From NCBI GenBank assembly GCA_030435675.1, contig CM059625.1, forward strand, positions 9,424,001-9,488,000: DNA of 64,000 nucleotides. The letters run 5' to 3'. This DNA comes from Steinernema hermaphroditum. Its lineage: Eukaryota > Nematoda > Chromadorea > Rhabditida > Steinernematidae. The notes beneath the pieces are model-generated. The model was not told the origin of the DNA. It saw only the letters and a program-made list of their open reading frames with translations, and did not search any database. Positions 9,930 through 23,474 of the stretch are shown here, piece by piece. The translations under genes and the position numbers were made by a program. How positions within the stretch are numbered: position 1 is the first letter of the stretch; the number at the start of each line of letters is the position of its first letter.

Positions 9930-12900
9930 CTGAAGTAAACTCTCTTTTAATTTCAAATGGCGCGAAGTAGTATGGTGTTTTCGCGAGGAACCACCTGCTT
10001 AAAATCGCTGTTCCCACGTAAGCTCCTCTGAGGTTTGCATTGCACGAAAAAGGAGAGGCGGGAACGATACAAAAATGAAGACGTAGCCGAAATAAACATC
10101 TCTGCTCCAATTTGAACGACTCATGTTTTATTGTGAGAAAGCAGAACGTTTTTGCTTAACAGCTAAGCAAGCAGTCAACAAATGAGAAACCAGACGATGT
10201 ACAGTTCACATTTGTAGCCATCCTAAGCAACACGGCTTCGGGTTAAACATGCAAACGATATAGAGTGCCTTGTGCTGCGTGGTTCCGGCTCAGATGTTAA
10301 AAGTACATTCCTAAGGCAAGGACTTTAATAGCAAATATCGAACATGAATTCTCCCGGGATCTTCGCTTCAACCACTCAACAATGGCGTTCGTTTCTCGTC
10401 GTTGGCAGAAATATAACACATTAAGAGACTGGTTACTTTCAGAAATTCTTTTCTTTTTGTCGCCTAGCATTCCAGAAGATACGGTAGCCCCAAGGTATAA
10501 TATGCGAGTACGCTTTAAAAGCGAAAATATGAACATATCAACCAGAGACTATGCATTGACGTCGGAAAACTTCCTATATAGGCGAGCTGTTATTGTTCCG
10601 AGGCAAACACATCAAATCAGAGCCTTTCGATTTGCAGATTTTTATTCACGAAGAAGCGAATAAATATGGACAATTCTCTGTGGAACATTGAGCCAAAATG
10701 ATATATGTCTTCTTGTGCGAGGTCAAAATCGAAAATGGAACATAGTTGTCACTTCGAGGGGAAGTTCCGCAATTTTAGAAAATTGAATGAAAGGGCTCGA
10801 TGTTAAGAATAAATCTACGTTGGACACCTTTGCAAATGTAACTGGAGTCTGCAGCAGCAATTTCGTATTTTCGAGAGAATTAGGCGGAACAATTCGATTT
10901 CGGATTAAGCGAACTCGCAGAAAAAGAGATCACGACGGTTTGGCGAACGACTCCCGAAAAACAAAGCGCCAAGAGTCCGAAGAAGAAACATTATGTCTTC
11001 ATAGCCGCAGAACGGATGTCTTCCGGCGCCGTCACTAATATGGCCCAGAAACGAGTTAACAAGCGGACAATGTGCAGCCTCCGCCCGTGAATACGTACGA
11101 AGTGGGAAGGAGCAACTCCATTATGGCACTTTGTAATTGGGAGCCTATTTTCAGTGTAAATCTTCCCGTAATAGCAACGCATCATCAAACGAACATATTG
11201 CCCAATAACAGGCAAAGCTGACAAGTGTGGGCCATGTGACGTCTCCTTCCTACTTGCGTCCTTTCCTCACGAAGGAAAGAGAGAGCGGGCAACGTGGATC
11301 GCTTGATGCAACTCGAAACAATTGCCTCTATGTGCGAATTGAAGCAAATTTGGGTGCACATACGGCTAACGAGCCGCAGCAACAACCTATCCCTATCCTT
11401 TTCACATTCCAAAAGAAAAATCAGAGCCGACTCCAACCCGAAATGTTGGCTTCGCATTGGGCTTATTACTGCGATAATGTTGAAAACACTTGATAAATGA
11501 GAATGCCTAAGAAACACACCCTTTGCTTTGAGGAAATTACTCCGGATCTTTAGTGCGTGCACTCTTCCTAAGTTTATTGTGCTCATACATGAAAAATGGC
11601 CAATCATTTCAATGTGTGTTTAGTGGCCTAACCATCGTTATTTTATGAAAGGTACACACTATTCGAATGAGCAGTTATTAATTAATTGTTGGAGTCGAAG
11701 GGTTTCTTCAAGATATCGCAGCTTTTAATAAATTACACGTTGTGCTCAGATAAAGCTAAGTAACTTCTACATGTACCGCTAATAAGACAGTCTCAGCTTA
11801 AAATAAAGGCATGTTATAAAGGTCAACTTGGAAAGATACAGTCTCGCATCATCATTTGTTTGTCGCTAATAACATCAATTTTTCCCATTCTGCCTCTTTT
11901 TTCGTATAACACAATGGACCCGCCGTAGTCCATTTGAAAACGTCCAAATCTACCAAAAAAGGACATATCTTTTTTTTTCATGTCTTCAAAATTCCTCATC
12001 ATTCTGATGTTTCACGAACACAACCGTATGTTCATTCATTAGCTAAGTACGTGATTAATTTCACTCTTCGGCTATCGTATAATACAATCCATGATGTAGC
12101 TCTTTAAATATTGTAGGTCTTGAATGGCCAGGCGTTTTGCGGTGATCCGTGAAGATATAACTGCCCGCAAAGATCAGTAGCCTCTCAATGGAGAGTCGGC
12201 AACACATAGTCGTGGGAGAGAACTAAGTGGGTATAAAAAAGAAGAAAGGTGTTTGTAACGAACATTGCGGCATGCATTGCCCGATACCATGGGTAAACTG
12301 CTCCTTGAACCATGCTCATGCTCTTATGTTCATGACACGTCCAGTACAGTGCAATGCTGTTGATTCGAAAAGACTAGCGGTGTGGAAACCTTCGGGAGAA
12401 CTACATATTGGACACACATGAGTTTCATGTGCATATGGTCATTCTGTAGATCAGTTTTGTACTTTAATCTTTCTATATTTTAACAGTGACCGATAAGTTT
12501 CATTGTGTTGTAGACATTACAGTTAATTGCACTGTAGGTACTTCAGTAGATGTTATTGATAGACATTCACAACGGAACATTCCTAAAGTGTGCCCAAGCC
12601 GACAAACAAACAACGGATACGTTTACTTTGATGTGAAATACAAATTTTGTTGTTTCCCGCCAAACAGATGATACGCGACAACCTGTTCGGCGAAAACCAT
12701 TCGAGCAGGAAGACCACTTTGACCATCAAGCGAATCTATTTTCGGCTAAACCTTGATCGGTCGATGCGCCCATCGACAGTGTTTTTAACTTTAACGGCAG
12801 TCGGACCTTCAGTTCTTCAACCCTTGAATTCTGCACTGTGCTCTCCTTGATTGATTCCCCGTTTCTAAACCACAAATATACCATAAATCAGAGCGCTCTC

Positions 12901-13427
12901 ATTTTCTTTTTCACTTCATTATTACATTATCGTATTTACTGCTAGATGGGATATACATGGAGCTGGTAGAAGTTCGCGGTACAATACCACTAATAATATG
13001 GCGTAGCGGGCATTGAAATAGCATGCGATATGCTTAAAGGAGTTCGTTGATTTCCGATTCAAACAGTGCTGCGACCAAACGATCAAACACTGTGCGCGAA
13101 ATAGTCAGCCAGGGCTGCCTTCTCCATCTTCTTAGGTCGGGAGCTGCGCATGCGAATGAAGCCGAACACGTTTCGGCGTCTGCACGCGGCGAACGTCATT
13201 CGTTGAGTGGCGGTGGGAAGTTGTCCTTTGCGTTGTTGATCGGCGCGTTATCTCAAACCAGAGGGACGCCCTCTTTGCCGCTGACTGATTGCAACAATAC
13301 TGCCGATCGGCTGTTTCACAGTCTCTGTTCGAATTTTACTTTGTTTTGTGCATTTGTTTACATTTATTTTTTGAATTCGCTTGTTGCGAATGGGAGAGAC
13401 TCCATTTTTCGTGCCTATAGTGTCCAC
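9930..13427. other. Gene-poor region
   Basis: No gene can be supported in these 3.5 kb. It probably contains the first exon and promoter of the minus-strand GPCR. The open frames (for example 10382-10663 and minus 11185-11607) have poor composition, overlap each other and do not splice to recognisable sequence. Confidence 0.5.
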
Positions 13428-13548
13428 CTGGCAGAAGAAGAATCGTTCTGTTTTTCCCGATGTTAACTTCTTCTGCCAGCTGACGAAGGGCGAGGAACAG
13501 TCGGCATGTCATCTACACTGAATGTCGCTTTTTCTCTCGCGTGTAGAT
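13428..13548. other. Two adjacent perfect-arm stem-loops
   Basis: The first stem is CTGGCAGAAGAAG at 13428-13440 with its exact reverse complement at 13467-13479 (13 bp arms, 26-nt loop). The second is ATCTACAC at 13511-13518 with GTGTAGAT at 13541-13548 (8 bp arms, 22-nt loop). The spacing suits a structured RNA or a protein-binding palindrome pair. No promoter signal was identified. Confidence 0.4.
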
Positions 13549-13888
13549 AACGCTTGTTGCATTGTCTGCTAAACTTCGGATTTTAAAAACGCTTACCGTA
13601 AATTAACTGTTGTGTTAAGTCACTATAATGAACAGTCCAGAATTTGTAATTTAGATCAAGCTGCTAGTCCGATATGACATTGAGCGTTCTGTTCACTACA
13701 AATTAGTACAAATTTATTTGTATTTAATAAGCGCTGCCTGCTATAATAGTATTCTTACGTTTACAGCAAATGCTCATATAAACTTCGATATATTTGGAAA
13801 CGATAACAATCTGCAAATATTTAACTGATAGAGGATGATATTCATATAAATGCACGGAATCTGGAAACTTTCGGCCAAGCGTTATATT

Positions 13889-14086
13889 TTAACCCTCAAG
13901 ACGCTGAAAGCGAACAAGGTTCTTCTGTCCTGTTGCGCTTTCCATTTCTTTTGCTGTTAAACGGTCGATTCCTTCTGTCGCTCTCCGCTGACTAACCTTT
14001 GCTCGGACAATGTCTGCAGGATTTGCGCGTTCGATAGTTCGAGAAGTTTGTTTGAACACCTCAACGAGCCGTTCACCCAGTTGCAT
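13889..14086 (-). CDS. Small helical protein of unknown function
   Basis: A 65-codon intronless frame starting at a true ATG (14086). The sequence has no Cys, is rich in Arg, Glu, Ala and Thr, and is predicted helical throughout (MQLGERLVEVFKQTSRTIE at the start, KNLVRFQRLEG at the end), so it looks like a real small protein rather than noise. I do not recognise a family. An AATAAA on the minus strand lies near 13716-13721. It diverges from the F-box gene at 14386. Confidence 0.5.
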   Translation of the reverse strand: MQLGERLVEVFKQTSRTIERANPADIVRAKVSQRRATEGIDRLTAKEMESATGQKNLVRFQRLEG

Positions 14087-14385
14087 TCGTTATTTGAAGC
14101 TCTGCGACCGAAGCAAAATCAAGTGTTGCTTACTGCCCGCGCACCTCTCCGCTGTTCAGTTCGCTATCGGTGGACGGACGGTCGCCTCTTCTGCTAATTT
14201 AGAGACATTTTTCAATTACTGTCGCGATGACGGTAAACTATGCTATTTGTCGAGAACGCGTCGTGTGTAACGGGTCTGGTAAAAATGTCAGCGCTATTTT
14301 TTTCATTCTCGTCAATCAATTATGGAATTGACCTTCATCTGCTATGTTCCCTCCACGAAAGTTCTCCTCATTTTCAGAAATTTTT

Positions 14386-15382
14386 ATGTCCCTAAGTATC
14401 ACGCTCGAAATTCTGGATGGAGTTCGACGATACTTATGGCCACGAGGAGCTGCTCAAACCTCATCCGACAGATTAGCTGAGTACGTGCTAGCAGAGGCCG
14501 CGTTATTTGATCTGTTGCGATGGCGACGAGTAAGCAAGACTTTCAAAGATGTTGCCCAACGAAGAATCAAAATGATTTCGCGCATCGACGTGAAACTCTA
14601 CGACGGTCTCCGGAATCTTCATCGATACACAGGCGCGAGCTCACCCACAGGTAAGATTACTCTAAAGGGCCTCACTGAACAGAGACACAGGAAATTACTC
14701 GTGGCATTCCCGAGCTCCTATCATGGTTATACAATTAAGTGCAGATCATCTGGGAATCGCTGTTGACAGCAAAATGGAAAAAGAAGAGGTGAAAGTTCTC
14801 GTTGAGCTCTTAACCGTTTTCCGACACACAGTGGAGAAACTGAATCTCGATTGCCCTATTATGGAATTTCTTGTCTCTCAGGTGAGAAAACGAGATAAGT
14901 CGAAATGGAGATAGGTTTCTAGGTGGACAAACAACAGCTGAATGTGCTTCACTTTTGTTTGGCAAATTCGCGCAAGCAAAGCATGGAAAATGGACCGAAC
15001 TCATTTGACCCGCAGGGTGTACTACGAGTAAGAGACTCACAATTTGAATCTCCGTTTTTTCCTAAACTCCGGCAGCTTACAATTACCTCGCAGGTTGTCT
15101 AACAAACGGTATATATTATGTGCCGTGTTGCTTTAGACCGATCAGCTGGAACATCTTTCCCGTTTGCTGCTGTACACCGTAGGTGTAGAGCACATCTACA
15201 ACCCCACGTGTATTGAACTGGTGTGTCTCAATGTGTGCTTGGCCGGTTCGTGGAGCCGGGTGAAGAATGTCCGCCTATTCCGCCACGTGAACTGCTTTAG
15301 ACAATGGAGCGAGGCTCAGAACCTAGGTGTTCGATACCTCCAGCAATTCACATCTCACAGTAGGAAAACAATAGCACTGTAG
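14386..15382 (+). CDS. F-box protein
   Basis: Likely substrate adaptor of an SCF ubiquitin ligase. Four exons close in phase: 14386-14650, 14745-14881, 14923-15027, 15137-15382 (250 aa). The N-terminal 60 residues form an F-box-like helix bundle ending in the typical LLRWRRVSKTFKDVAQRRI. The rest is a Leu-rich region without a recognised substrate domain (no WD or Kelch repeats). The start at 14386 follows a strong TTTTCAG acceptor (14371-14377) by 8 nt, as expected for spliced-leader addition; an in-frame ATG at 14344 lies upstream of that acceptor and is less likely. Nematodes have large F-box families, so orthology is not assigned. Confidence 0.72.
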
Positions 15383-15614
15383 AATTTTGAGTTCTAGGTT
15401 ACCAAAGTCACCTAAATTTTTAGGGATAGGTTACCTTATTTAGTTGATCCTCTATAATTAGATGAACGGGAACTAAGAAAGAACCGGTAATATTTGTAAT
15501 GGTGCCTCATGAGTAGATTTCGAGCGGGTTTGATTAGATTGCAAATTGTTCATTGTTCACGTTAGTTGTTTACATTAGCGGGTTAATTCATGCCTTTTTA
15601 TCATCACCGTATAT

Positions 15615-15653
15615 TTTATTGTACCAAACAAAACAACGTATTTACACAATAAA
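15615..15653. terminator. Convergent polyadenylation signals of the F-box gene and rhgf-1
   Basis: AATAAA on the plus strand at 15648-15653 serves the F-box gene (stop 15382). TTTATT at 15615-15620 reads AATAAA on the minus strand and would serve rhgf-1 (stop 15863). If both are used, the two 3' UTRs overlap by some tens of bases. Confidence 0.5.
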
Positions 15654-15862
15654 GCTATTCAGCAATTTTCAGCTATTGATTTGGTGTATCACAAGCACGA
15701 TCAATTTGGTCACATGCTTTGGTGGTTTGGGGAGAAACAGAGCACCAGCTTCGAAGTAACTGTCTCAAAGGCACACGGATTCTCAAGAGCTGGATGTGCG
15801 GTCTTTGGTATGGCAATGCTTGTGAATACGAAAAGTGCAACGAACCCGGACAGAATACTCAA

Positions 15863-18800
15863 CTAATCTTTCCGTGCTGGCGTCTCCTCACGAAGAGCAG
15901 TTCCCGACTCAGGCTGCCGCTTCATGAGCAGTTTGCCTTGTTCTCTGGTGCTTGTGACTAAAGGTGGCGCCTGCGATGAGCGCGATTCGGTGCTTTCGGT
16001 GAGAGTCTCCTCGCTAACTGTTCTGTTTCCAGGACCATCCTCAGCGAGTTCCTAAAATGCATAGTAGAAGAAAAGTAGCAATTGAATTACCTTGTAGTGA
16101 TACAGCTGTTGTTTAACGGATGCTATTTCGTTTTGCTGATCTATAAGAACTTGCATCATGGCCTTCAAGTGGTTCATTAGCGGTGCGGCTATCGCCGTCA
16201 GTCGGTAGCAAGGAACTGACGGCAGATTTCGCTCGACGGCGTTTTCGTCCAGCACAACTTTCATGGAGCTTGTATTTTCGTTCTCGATTTTTACACTCAT
16301 GCCTAGAATTGCTCGTTGATGAATATTTTTCTATTTCCAACCTTGATTGATGGAATCGAGTAGTCGGTTCCCGTGGACTATCGCCGACATGGCCAATTCA
16401 CGACAGTCACGCTTTTTTAGTTCTCCTACCGGCAAGCCGGTCATTGTTTCGGTTATTTTTTCCATGAGATCCTGACTTCCCTCCTGTTACATGATTACAT
16501 TTATCAAAAAGGAGGAACCGAGTTACCTGATCTTGAAGAAGATATTGACAAAGAATACTGTGCTTTTCTACTAGCGACTTGATTATAAGTTGGTCGTTTC
16601 GTCGAAGTCGTTCAGTAGGTGTTAGAATCGGCTGAGCATGTTCCAAAACTGTAGGCTGCTGCACAGTGATCTCATTGGCGTTCACCAGTCGGGGGTGCGT
16701 GAGAATGTGAACTCTTTGAGGTCCACTCAGCTCACTTCCGACAACGTTCGATCCTGACCCACCTGCGCCACTTTCAAAACCATAGGCTCCAGAGAGTAAC
16801 CTAAATGCTTCATTCGTTCTGGGAAATAAAGACGTAGAGCATACTGTCCGTTTTCGTCGACATTTTGCTCCATCTGTGCGCACTCGATTTGATCCGAGAT
16901 CAACTTGAACCAGCTATAAGGACAGTAAAGCTTTTCTTGTGATTATGGAACCTTACGTTTTGCGTTCCGTGGCGGTTGAAGCTGCGAAGTCATAAATTTG
17001 GGGTGCGCTGCTCGCATTATCAATCAGAAAAAACGCTCGCTTATCGTTAGCCTTTTCTTTTGCAATTAGTTTGTCCAGTTTGAGAATCGGAGTCCACCGG
17101 GAGTCCTTTGAGGTCTCCTGTATCTTCAGCTGCAACTTGTGGCCGTCTCCTTGCTTCGTAAGTAACACCAGAAGATTTTCAAGTAGCACGACATGCAGCT
17201 CCACTATTTTTCCTCGATGAAATCTCCAAGTGAGAGGTCCGTCATGCACGAGACGATAACTGCAATAAGAAAGGAAAGTAAACTACATCAAAATGTAAAT
17301 TCACTTTTTCAAGTCGAACGAGTTGAACTCCACATCACTGCGATCCTTGTCGTAAGGCGAAGTGTCTAGCTTCCTTTGGAGCTCCTCCAATCGTCTCAGA
17401 TTTTCGGCATTTCTCTTAGCGAGATTAACCATGGAAAGTATTTTCCGCGATGCCGCCACGCTACGCAACAACAGATCCTGAAAGCCGATTAGAAAAATTA
17501 TTGATCATTCCAACAGAGCGGTGGCTCACTTGCTCTTCACTTGGCTCAGGGGTATACTTGGCAATGGTTTCCAGCAACAAGGGGTACTTCACCAGTCTTT
17601 GCATTTCGACCGGCAGCATGTCTTTCAGCTGAAGCTTCCTACACAGTGGATTGCTCTCCACCTCATTCAAGAACTTTACAAGTTGATCGTCGCGATCTTT
17701 TTTGCACCTAAATGTTCAACAGTGTGCTGCTACCAGTGACCACCATTACCTATGTCGCAACAAGTCGAGCGCATGTTGTTGATGCTGGCAAAATTTAGAT
17801 GTGGCTTCGACAAATTTCTTTCCTGCTTCTCCATCGAAGATGTCGATCATCAGTTTTCCAATGTGACCATAAAGACCTTGTTGAGTTCCTGATCGCCTCC
17901 ATGCCTCTGTGGCATCCCTCATCTTCCGACTAATTTCAGAATGGATTTCGACTAGTTCATCCAGATTCGCAAAGAGCAAATTAATGGTTTCACCCCCGAT
18001 AATTTGTTGCTGGAGCATGGGTTTGCAAAACACAGTATACAGCACTTTTAAATTCCGTACATGGGTGCGTTCGGTGTGGAACAGTTCTTAAAAACAATGA
18101 TAATGTATGTGTACCCTGAGAAAAGCATACCGTTAATCACTTCCTGGCGTCGTTTTTCCTTTGGCTTCAAATGGCGCACGACCTCCCAGCCAATGAGCGA
18201 ATCCAAACTTGCCACTTCCGTCTCCACCTCCAGGTCACTATCCCCGTCTGCTAGCGCCGTCTTCTCCAGGCGGTCCAAAAGCTGCTGTGCTTCCTCCTCT
18301 CCCACTCGAGATACACTGGAGCTTCCGGACACCGAGGCTACATCGGAAGGAGCGAATGAGGATTCTTCCTTGTCGGCTTCGGCAGTTGATAGAAGCTCAA
18401 GTCGACACATTGTTTTACAGTCTTTGTCCTAGAACATTGCACTTACTCCTCGTTTCAATAGGACCACGCACCTTTGAACGCATGCTGTGCGATCGAGTAA
18501 CAATTTTGTCGGGAACATCGACGCCGATTCCTGAATCAGACGAGGTAGACTTTACATTCGCTTTCGAAGACGCGGGCAGCGTGTGTGCAGTTGGTAGTTC
18601 CATGTGTTTTTCATGAGTCGCAGCCATAATCTTCGTCTTCTCCGCGGTTTCCTCTTCAGGTGCACCGTAGACAGATGTGCCTCTTTTGGGCCTGGGAAGC
18701 ATTGGTTTCCCTCCTTTAGACTGTGTGGCAGGGAAACACACATCAACCAACTGCCCCGTGCACTGTTTGTGAAGAACCACCTCGCAACCTAAGTGGTGCA

Positions 18801-21800
18801 ATGAAAACAGTCAAGCCAACAGATGTGTTTCTGACTTTGGCAGAAGTACGCTTGAGCGTTAACTCCCCACACGGCATCACGGCACTGGTAGCAATACACT
18901 GTGTTGTTCACGGGAGTAAGCTGGAACTGGTGACTCTTAAGCTGCATGGAGCGTTTCCCCACAACGGATTTCGATTTGAACACGCCAACTTTGTTGCTGG
19001 TGACAAATGTTGGGCATTTTTCTAGAAGCTTCTCCCAACTTGAAAGGTTCGGTTTCATAGCCAAAACAACCTAAATACATAATGTAACCTATGCTAATTT
19101 CAGATCTTTCCGTACTTTAATAATTGTTGCAAGAGACATGATTAGCGCTGCAGCTCTGGGTTCACATACTTCCAGGTCACCGTTAGTAGCTGCAAACATC
19201 CGCTCCAGCGCTCTGAAGAGCATTTGCTCTGCCACCCGACGTTCCATAAGAGGTTCCCCTTTGCTTAGTTGATTTAGCTGGCTTCCGTCAAAGAGACTTC
19301 CCAATCCTGAAAAGGCTTTGTTTAACGTATTCACTTTGTAAGCTTAATAAACTCTGCTGTTCTTTGTGAAATATGTAAATTCTCGGTGAGGAGCACCGTT
19401 TTTGGTCAAGGGAGCCAACATCCCACGCCCATTGCAGGCTATTAATCACTGCCCTCAGTCAAACGCATCAACCATCCATCAAAGGCCCCAATTTCAACCC
19501 TCTGCCAGCAACTTCATCCCTTGCGAGCCGGATCTTTGTCTCCATCTCTGAAGAAAAGAAAATGAGGCGAAAGGGAAGAGGGCGCGAGGGTCGTGTTTGC
19601 ATATATAGGCTGCGGCGTTTCACAAGACAAAGCTCGACCCATCTCGGCCTTCGGCAATGCAGCCGGCAAAAACCAATGCCGATCGTAGCGCACACTCTTT
19701 AAAGCTTTAACCGCTCTGCTCGTCCCAAAGCCAAACATAAAGATAACAGCAAAACTTCCTCTAAATAGGGGCATTTGGCTTTGTCAACTAGCTTCCTCGT
19801 TTCCTCTAACGAATTGCGTCCCGCTTACCCAAACAAAACAACCCGGTCACGAACAAGCTTTAGGTCTTTCGGCACATATGTTGTTTGCACTGAAATTTGT
19901 GTCGCCAATTTTCGGCAGATTGTGCGAAAGCATTAGGAGCATTGTAATAAAGCGAAAAAATACCTAGATGCCTTTTGTGACGAAAATCTGCCAGATGTTC
20001 GTTAATATCATCCAATGCTCGGCGCCGAACTGCAACAAAAAGCCGCTTAAGACGATCAGTGTGTACGTCTCCACCGTCCGCCGTAGCAGACAGCTCATTG
20101 TCGATGTTTTGAACCAACGATTGGTCCATGTTTGGCATTTGCATGGGAGAGTTCGGGATGACGTAAGTGGAAAAGATTTCGTAAGCCCATCGTCGCAGTT
20201 CCTTCCCGCTGCTGTTTTGGTTCTGATACACGTCGGTTATCAAGTAGAATAGCTTCAAACTTTATATAAGCATTCGGACTTTTTGTAGAATTCACAAACC
20301 AGTGTGCTGGGATTGGCATTGGTAATCAGGAAACTAATAAAGACGGCCAGATGAGCGGGATGACCCTTGAGGTCAATGAAGTTGGCGAATGGACCATCCA
20401 CGTCAAGCTGAATTTCGATTTAAAGGCCTTCAAGAAGAGCGGAGTAGTTACCGGAATAGAACACTCGTTATCCTCGTCGTCAGTATCCTCTTCCATTGGG
20501 ACAACATCCAGTGGTTGTAGAAAATTCATGTGCCCCGAGTCCACCCAAGACTGCACCGGTGTCGGAAACACACCCTAAACAACATCCTTACAAACCACGG
20601 CACATAGGAAAATCTATAAAAATAAATGTCCACCCTCGCAAATTTCGACGTTTTCGAAAACAACGTCAACCGATATGTCCAAATTCAGACAAAAGTTCCA
20701 ATCGGAACAAAGCACGAGGGCGAGCCACATCTCGGGGCTCCAAGAAAGCTAATTATGCAACGACGGGACTCTGCCGAAATCAAGATAACAATCAGACACT
20801 GATCGAAGAGAGTCGGCGACTTTTCGGACCCCCAGGGAGTTACACATCCATAAAAACATATATCGAATACATAAATAAGGGCGGATTCAAGTTCGCTCGC
20901 CCAGTTTAAGAAAAACAATTAGAATTAGGGAGGTCTTGTTCTATTGCCTCTGTGTGCAAACACTTACCGATTTATACGCATTTGCATCGATTTTTTTCAG
21001 CTGTGACTGTAATGTTTCAATTCTCTGGAGAGCTTTCTCGAGCTTTGCTTCATCGCTGCTCTTATCCTTTAAGCTCTGGGAGTGTGAAATTAAGCGAGGG
21101 AATGCGTAAAGCACACACTTACTTCCACATGGCGCTTCTGATCGTTTAACATCTTGTTTATCGCTAGAACTTGCTTCCGTTGGTTGCTCTTAAATGCACA
21201 TAAACGTTTTGAACTCAAACGAAACACTCATACGTCCAGGGGCACGGTCGACTCGCTGTCAGAATCTATCTGGCTGTAGTGAGAAGCGGAGTATGTTTGG
21301 GGTTCCAAAGGGCGGCCTTCCAGTGTGAGTGCCACATTCTGCCCACCTGAAGACAAACTGTAATGTTGGATAGAAGCACTTTTATTAAAATAATGCTCAT
21401 TAAGTGAAATAGGTGCTCCACCATGGTCACTTCTCCACTTGTGATTGGTTCAAAGCAACTTACAGGATATCATGCGAACCACCTCCAAATGATTCGCACT
21501 GGTCACCGGCATTCCGTTCACTTTGACAATTCTATCGCCTTCTCGCACCCCGGCTCGGAAAGCGGCACCGTCTGGTTTCACCGTATGCACATAGACAGGA
21601 TTGTCTCCCGTTACTGTTAACCCGTACCCGTCTTCGTGTTTCGTCACAACCACACATCTTCTGATCAGCTGAGTTTCATGGACAACCGTGGGCACCGGAA
21701 CCGGAGCGTATTGCGTCACCAGAGTGGGTTCATTGGTACGTTTGCCAACGACAAAACTCCGCGGAACTTCATAGTCGCCGGACGATGTAGCCAGAGGGAT

Positions 21801-21821
21801 GAAACCTTCGCGTAAACTCAT
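15863..21821 (-). CDS. rhgf-1: RhoGEF with PDZ, RGSL, C1, DH and PH domains (RHGF-1, PDZ-RhoGEF/LARG family)
   Basis: Guanine-nucleotide exchange factor that couples G12/13-type G-alpha to RhoA. Domains in order on the minus strand: PDZ (about 21670-21300, GYGLTVTG binding loop); Gln/Lys coiled coil (about 21190-20960); RGSL (about 20420-19970, GHPAHLAVFISFLI and LFYLITDVYQ); C1 (about 18980-18720) with the exact H-X12-C-X2-C-X13-C-X2-C-X4-H-X2-C-X7-C spacing after splicing; DH (about 18130-17430, ERTHVRNLKVLY); PH (about 17310-16880, ending in a WFKLISDQI helix); then Ser/Thr-rich and coiled-coil tails. The first coding exon is 21821-21464 (phase 1); the stop is at 15863. Some 15-20 short exons are present. 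The domain set and order match C. elegans RHGF-1 and mammalian LARG. Alternative upstream starts are possible. Confidence 0.93.
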
Positions 21822-23474
21822 AAAGAAGAGAGCCTAAGTGAACGGAGCTGAGCGGTTGTCAGTCGGCGTTCAACGGAGCGCTCACTTTCAGAACCGCATA
21901 TAGTCGAGAGCCGATGGTGTTGCGGATAGCGTGTGTCAGCAATGCGCGAACTCAACAGACGAGAAGCTGATAAATTCGGACATGAAACAAGAAGCAAGCA
22001 ATTACAGAGGCAATAGCCGCGATTCTTTTCGCGGGAAGTAGACCAATCAATTGTAAACTACGACGTCCAAGATGGGCCAGCTCCCTCTTCGATTTAACCC
22101 CTCCCAAAATCTCACATTTCAACTACATTAAATCATACACATGTCAAACACGCTCTAATGTCGTGAAAAGTTGATGGCATTACACTCTTAAAGACTCAAT
22201 TTCTGCAAACCGAACGCCATCGGGTGAAAAGTGAACTGCCGACTCGTAAATCGCGCAGACAACTTACAGAAAGGGCATTGCGCAGACGTTATCGAATTTG
22301 TTCTTTCTAATTTAAAGACCAAACCAATGTTAGTTGTCAACTACACTTTTGCACGCGTGCCAACTTTCCCATCACTAATACTCGTGGGACCGAAAATACA
22401 GCGAAGTCGTTAAATAGTCCGTACGACTAACCTCAAATCTCTAATTAGCATGCGCATAAAAATATATGTTTTCTCCGGCACTCAGCAATGGAAAACAGAA
22501 AATAGCAGAGGAATTTGCTGGTCGCAAAGTGCGTTTGTACGCCACAGATCTTCCAAAACAGTTTTGGCGCGGCTGGAACAATCGCGCGTTGGTTTATGGG
22601 CAGCTTCCGTTGCGCGAGGACGGGGAGAATCACACAGTGCGCAGACGAAAGGGGAGAGACGGGAGAGCGCAAAGGTAGTCAGTGCTTGATTGCGGCACTG
22701 TAGGGGAGTGAACAGCGTGAAGTAATAGCATAACCGAAGAGGAGACATGCGCGTGCAAGGTCCATCTTTTTGCCCATATGACACGTCCAAGGTCTTGTGT
22801 GAGTTGCGCGAACGGACCAAATTGGTCAGCAACCGCCGCGCGCGCAGAGAAACGCACTCCTAAAGTGGACACTATCCTTTAATCCGTGCTGAACGGTGAC
22901 GATTTTGGCTCTATTTCATATGCGCGGAAGCAGCCATACCAACTAGGAGCGAAGCACTGTGGAGCAAATCGGTAAGAAGACCCTCACGTGCTTCATGGAA
23001 TGGCTGTTCAGCAATGAATAAATCCGTTCTGTGACGTCGTGTACTCGAACGTCAGAGAAGGCAGCTTGCTGAAATCTCATGTCGCCAATTGAATGATTTA
23101 GTGTGGTTCAAAGCGCTCTTAACAACCATTTTGTTGACGGGTTCGACGAGCTGCAAAGGAAATGTTTGCCGCAACGCTGTCGCTCAGCTGAATACAGCTT
23201 CCGAAAGGAGCGAGAACGAAAATCAACATCGGGTTTCCGTAAACTCCTTCCAGATTTTCGAACATCTGGTCACAGACGAAAATAAAGTAACGTTCTTATT
23301 GCCTCAGAACAATAATCTCGATTACATACTGTTTTTGTTCGCTCGTATGTAATTCGTACTTAGCAAGTCGTAGAAAGGGTTTTGCAAAGAAATGATCTGA
23401 CAACACTGAACTGTACACAGCCACTCACCACTTTATAACCGAGTTTACCGTGCTTATACTCCTGAATCAACGGC

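Noticed and set aside
13047..13466. 139-codon plus-strand frame
   Set aside because: No domain, odd composition, no splice partners, and it runs into the stem-loop region.
20496..20909. Plus-strand 137-codon frame inside rhgf-1
   Set aside because: It lies antisense across an rhgf-1 exon and the following intron, with a highly basic low-quality composition. The minus strand carries the real RGSL-flanking exon.
22482..22872. Overlapping frames on both strands
   Set aside because: GC-richer promoter-like stretch; the frames overlap each other and carry no motif.
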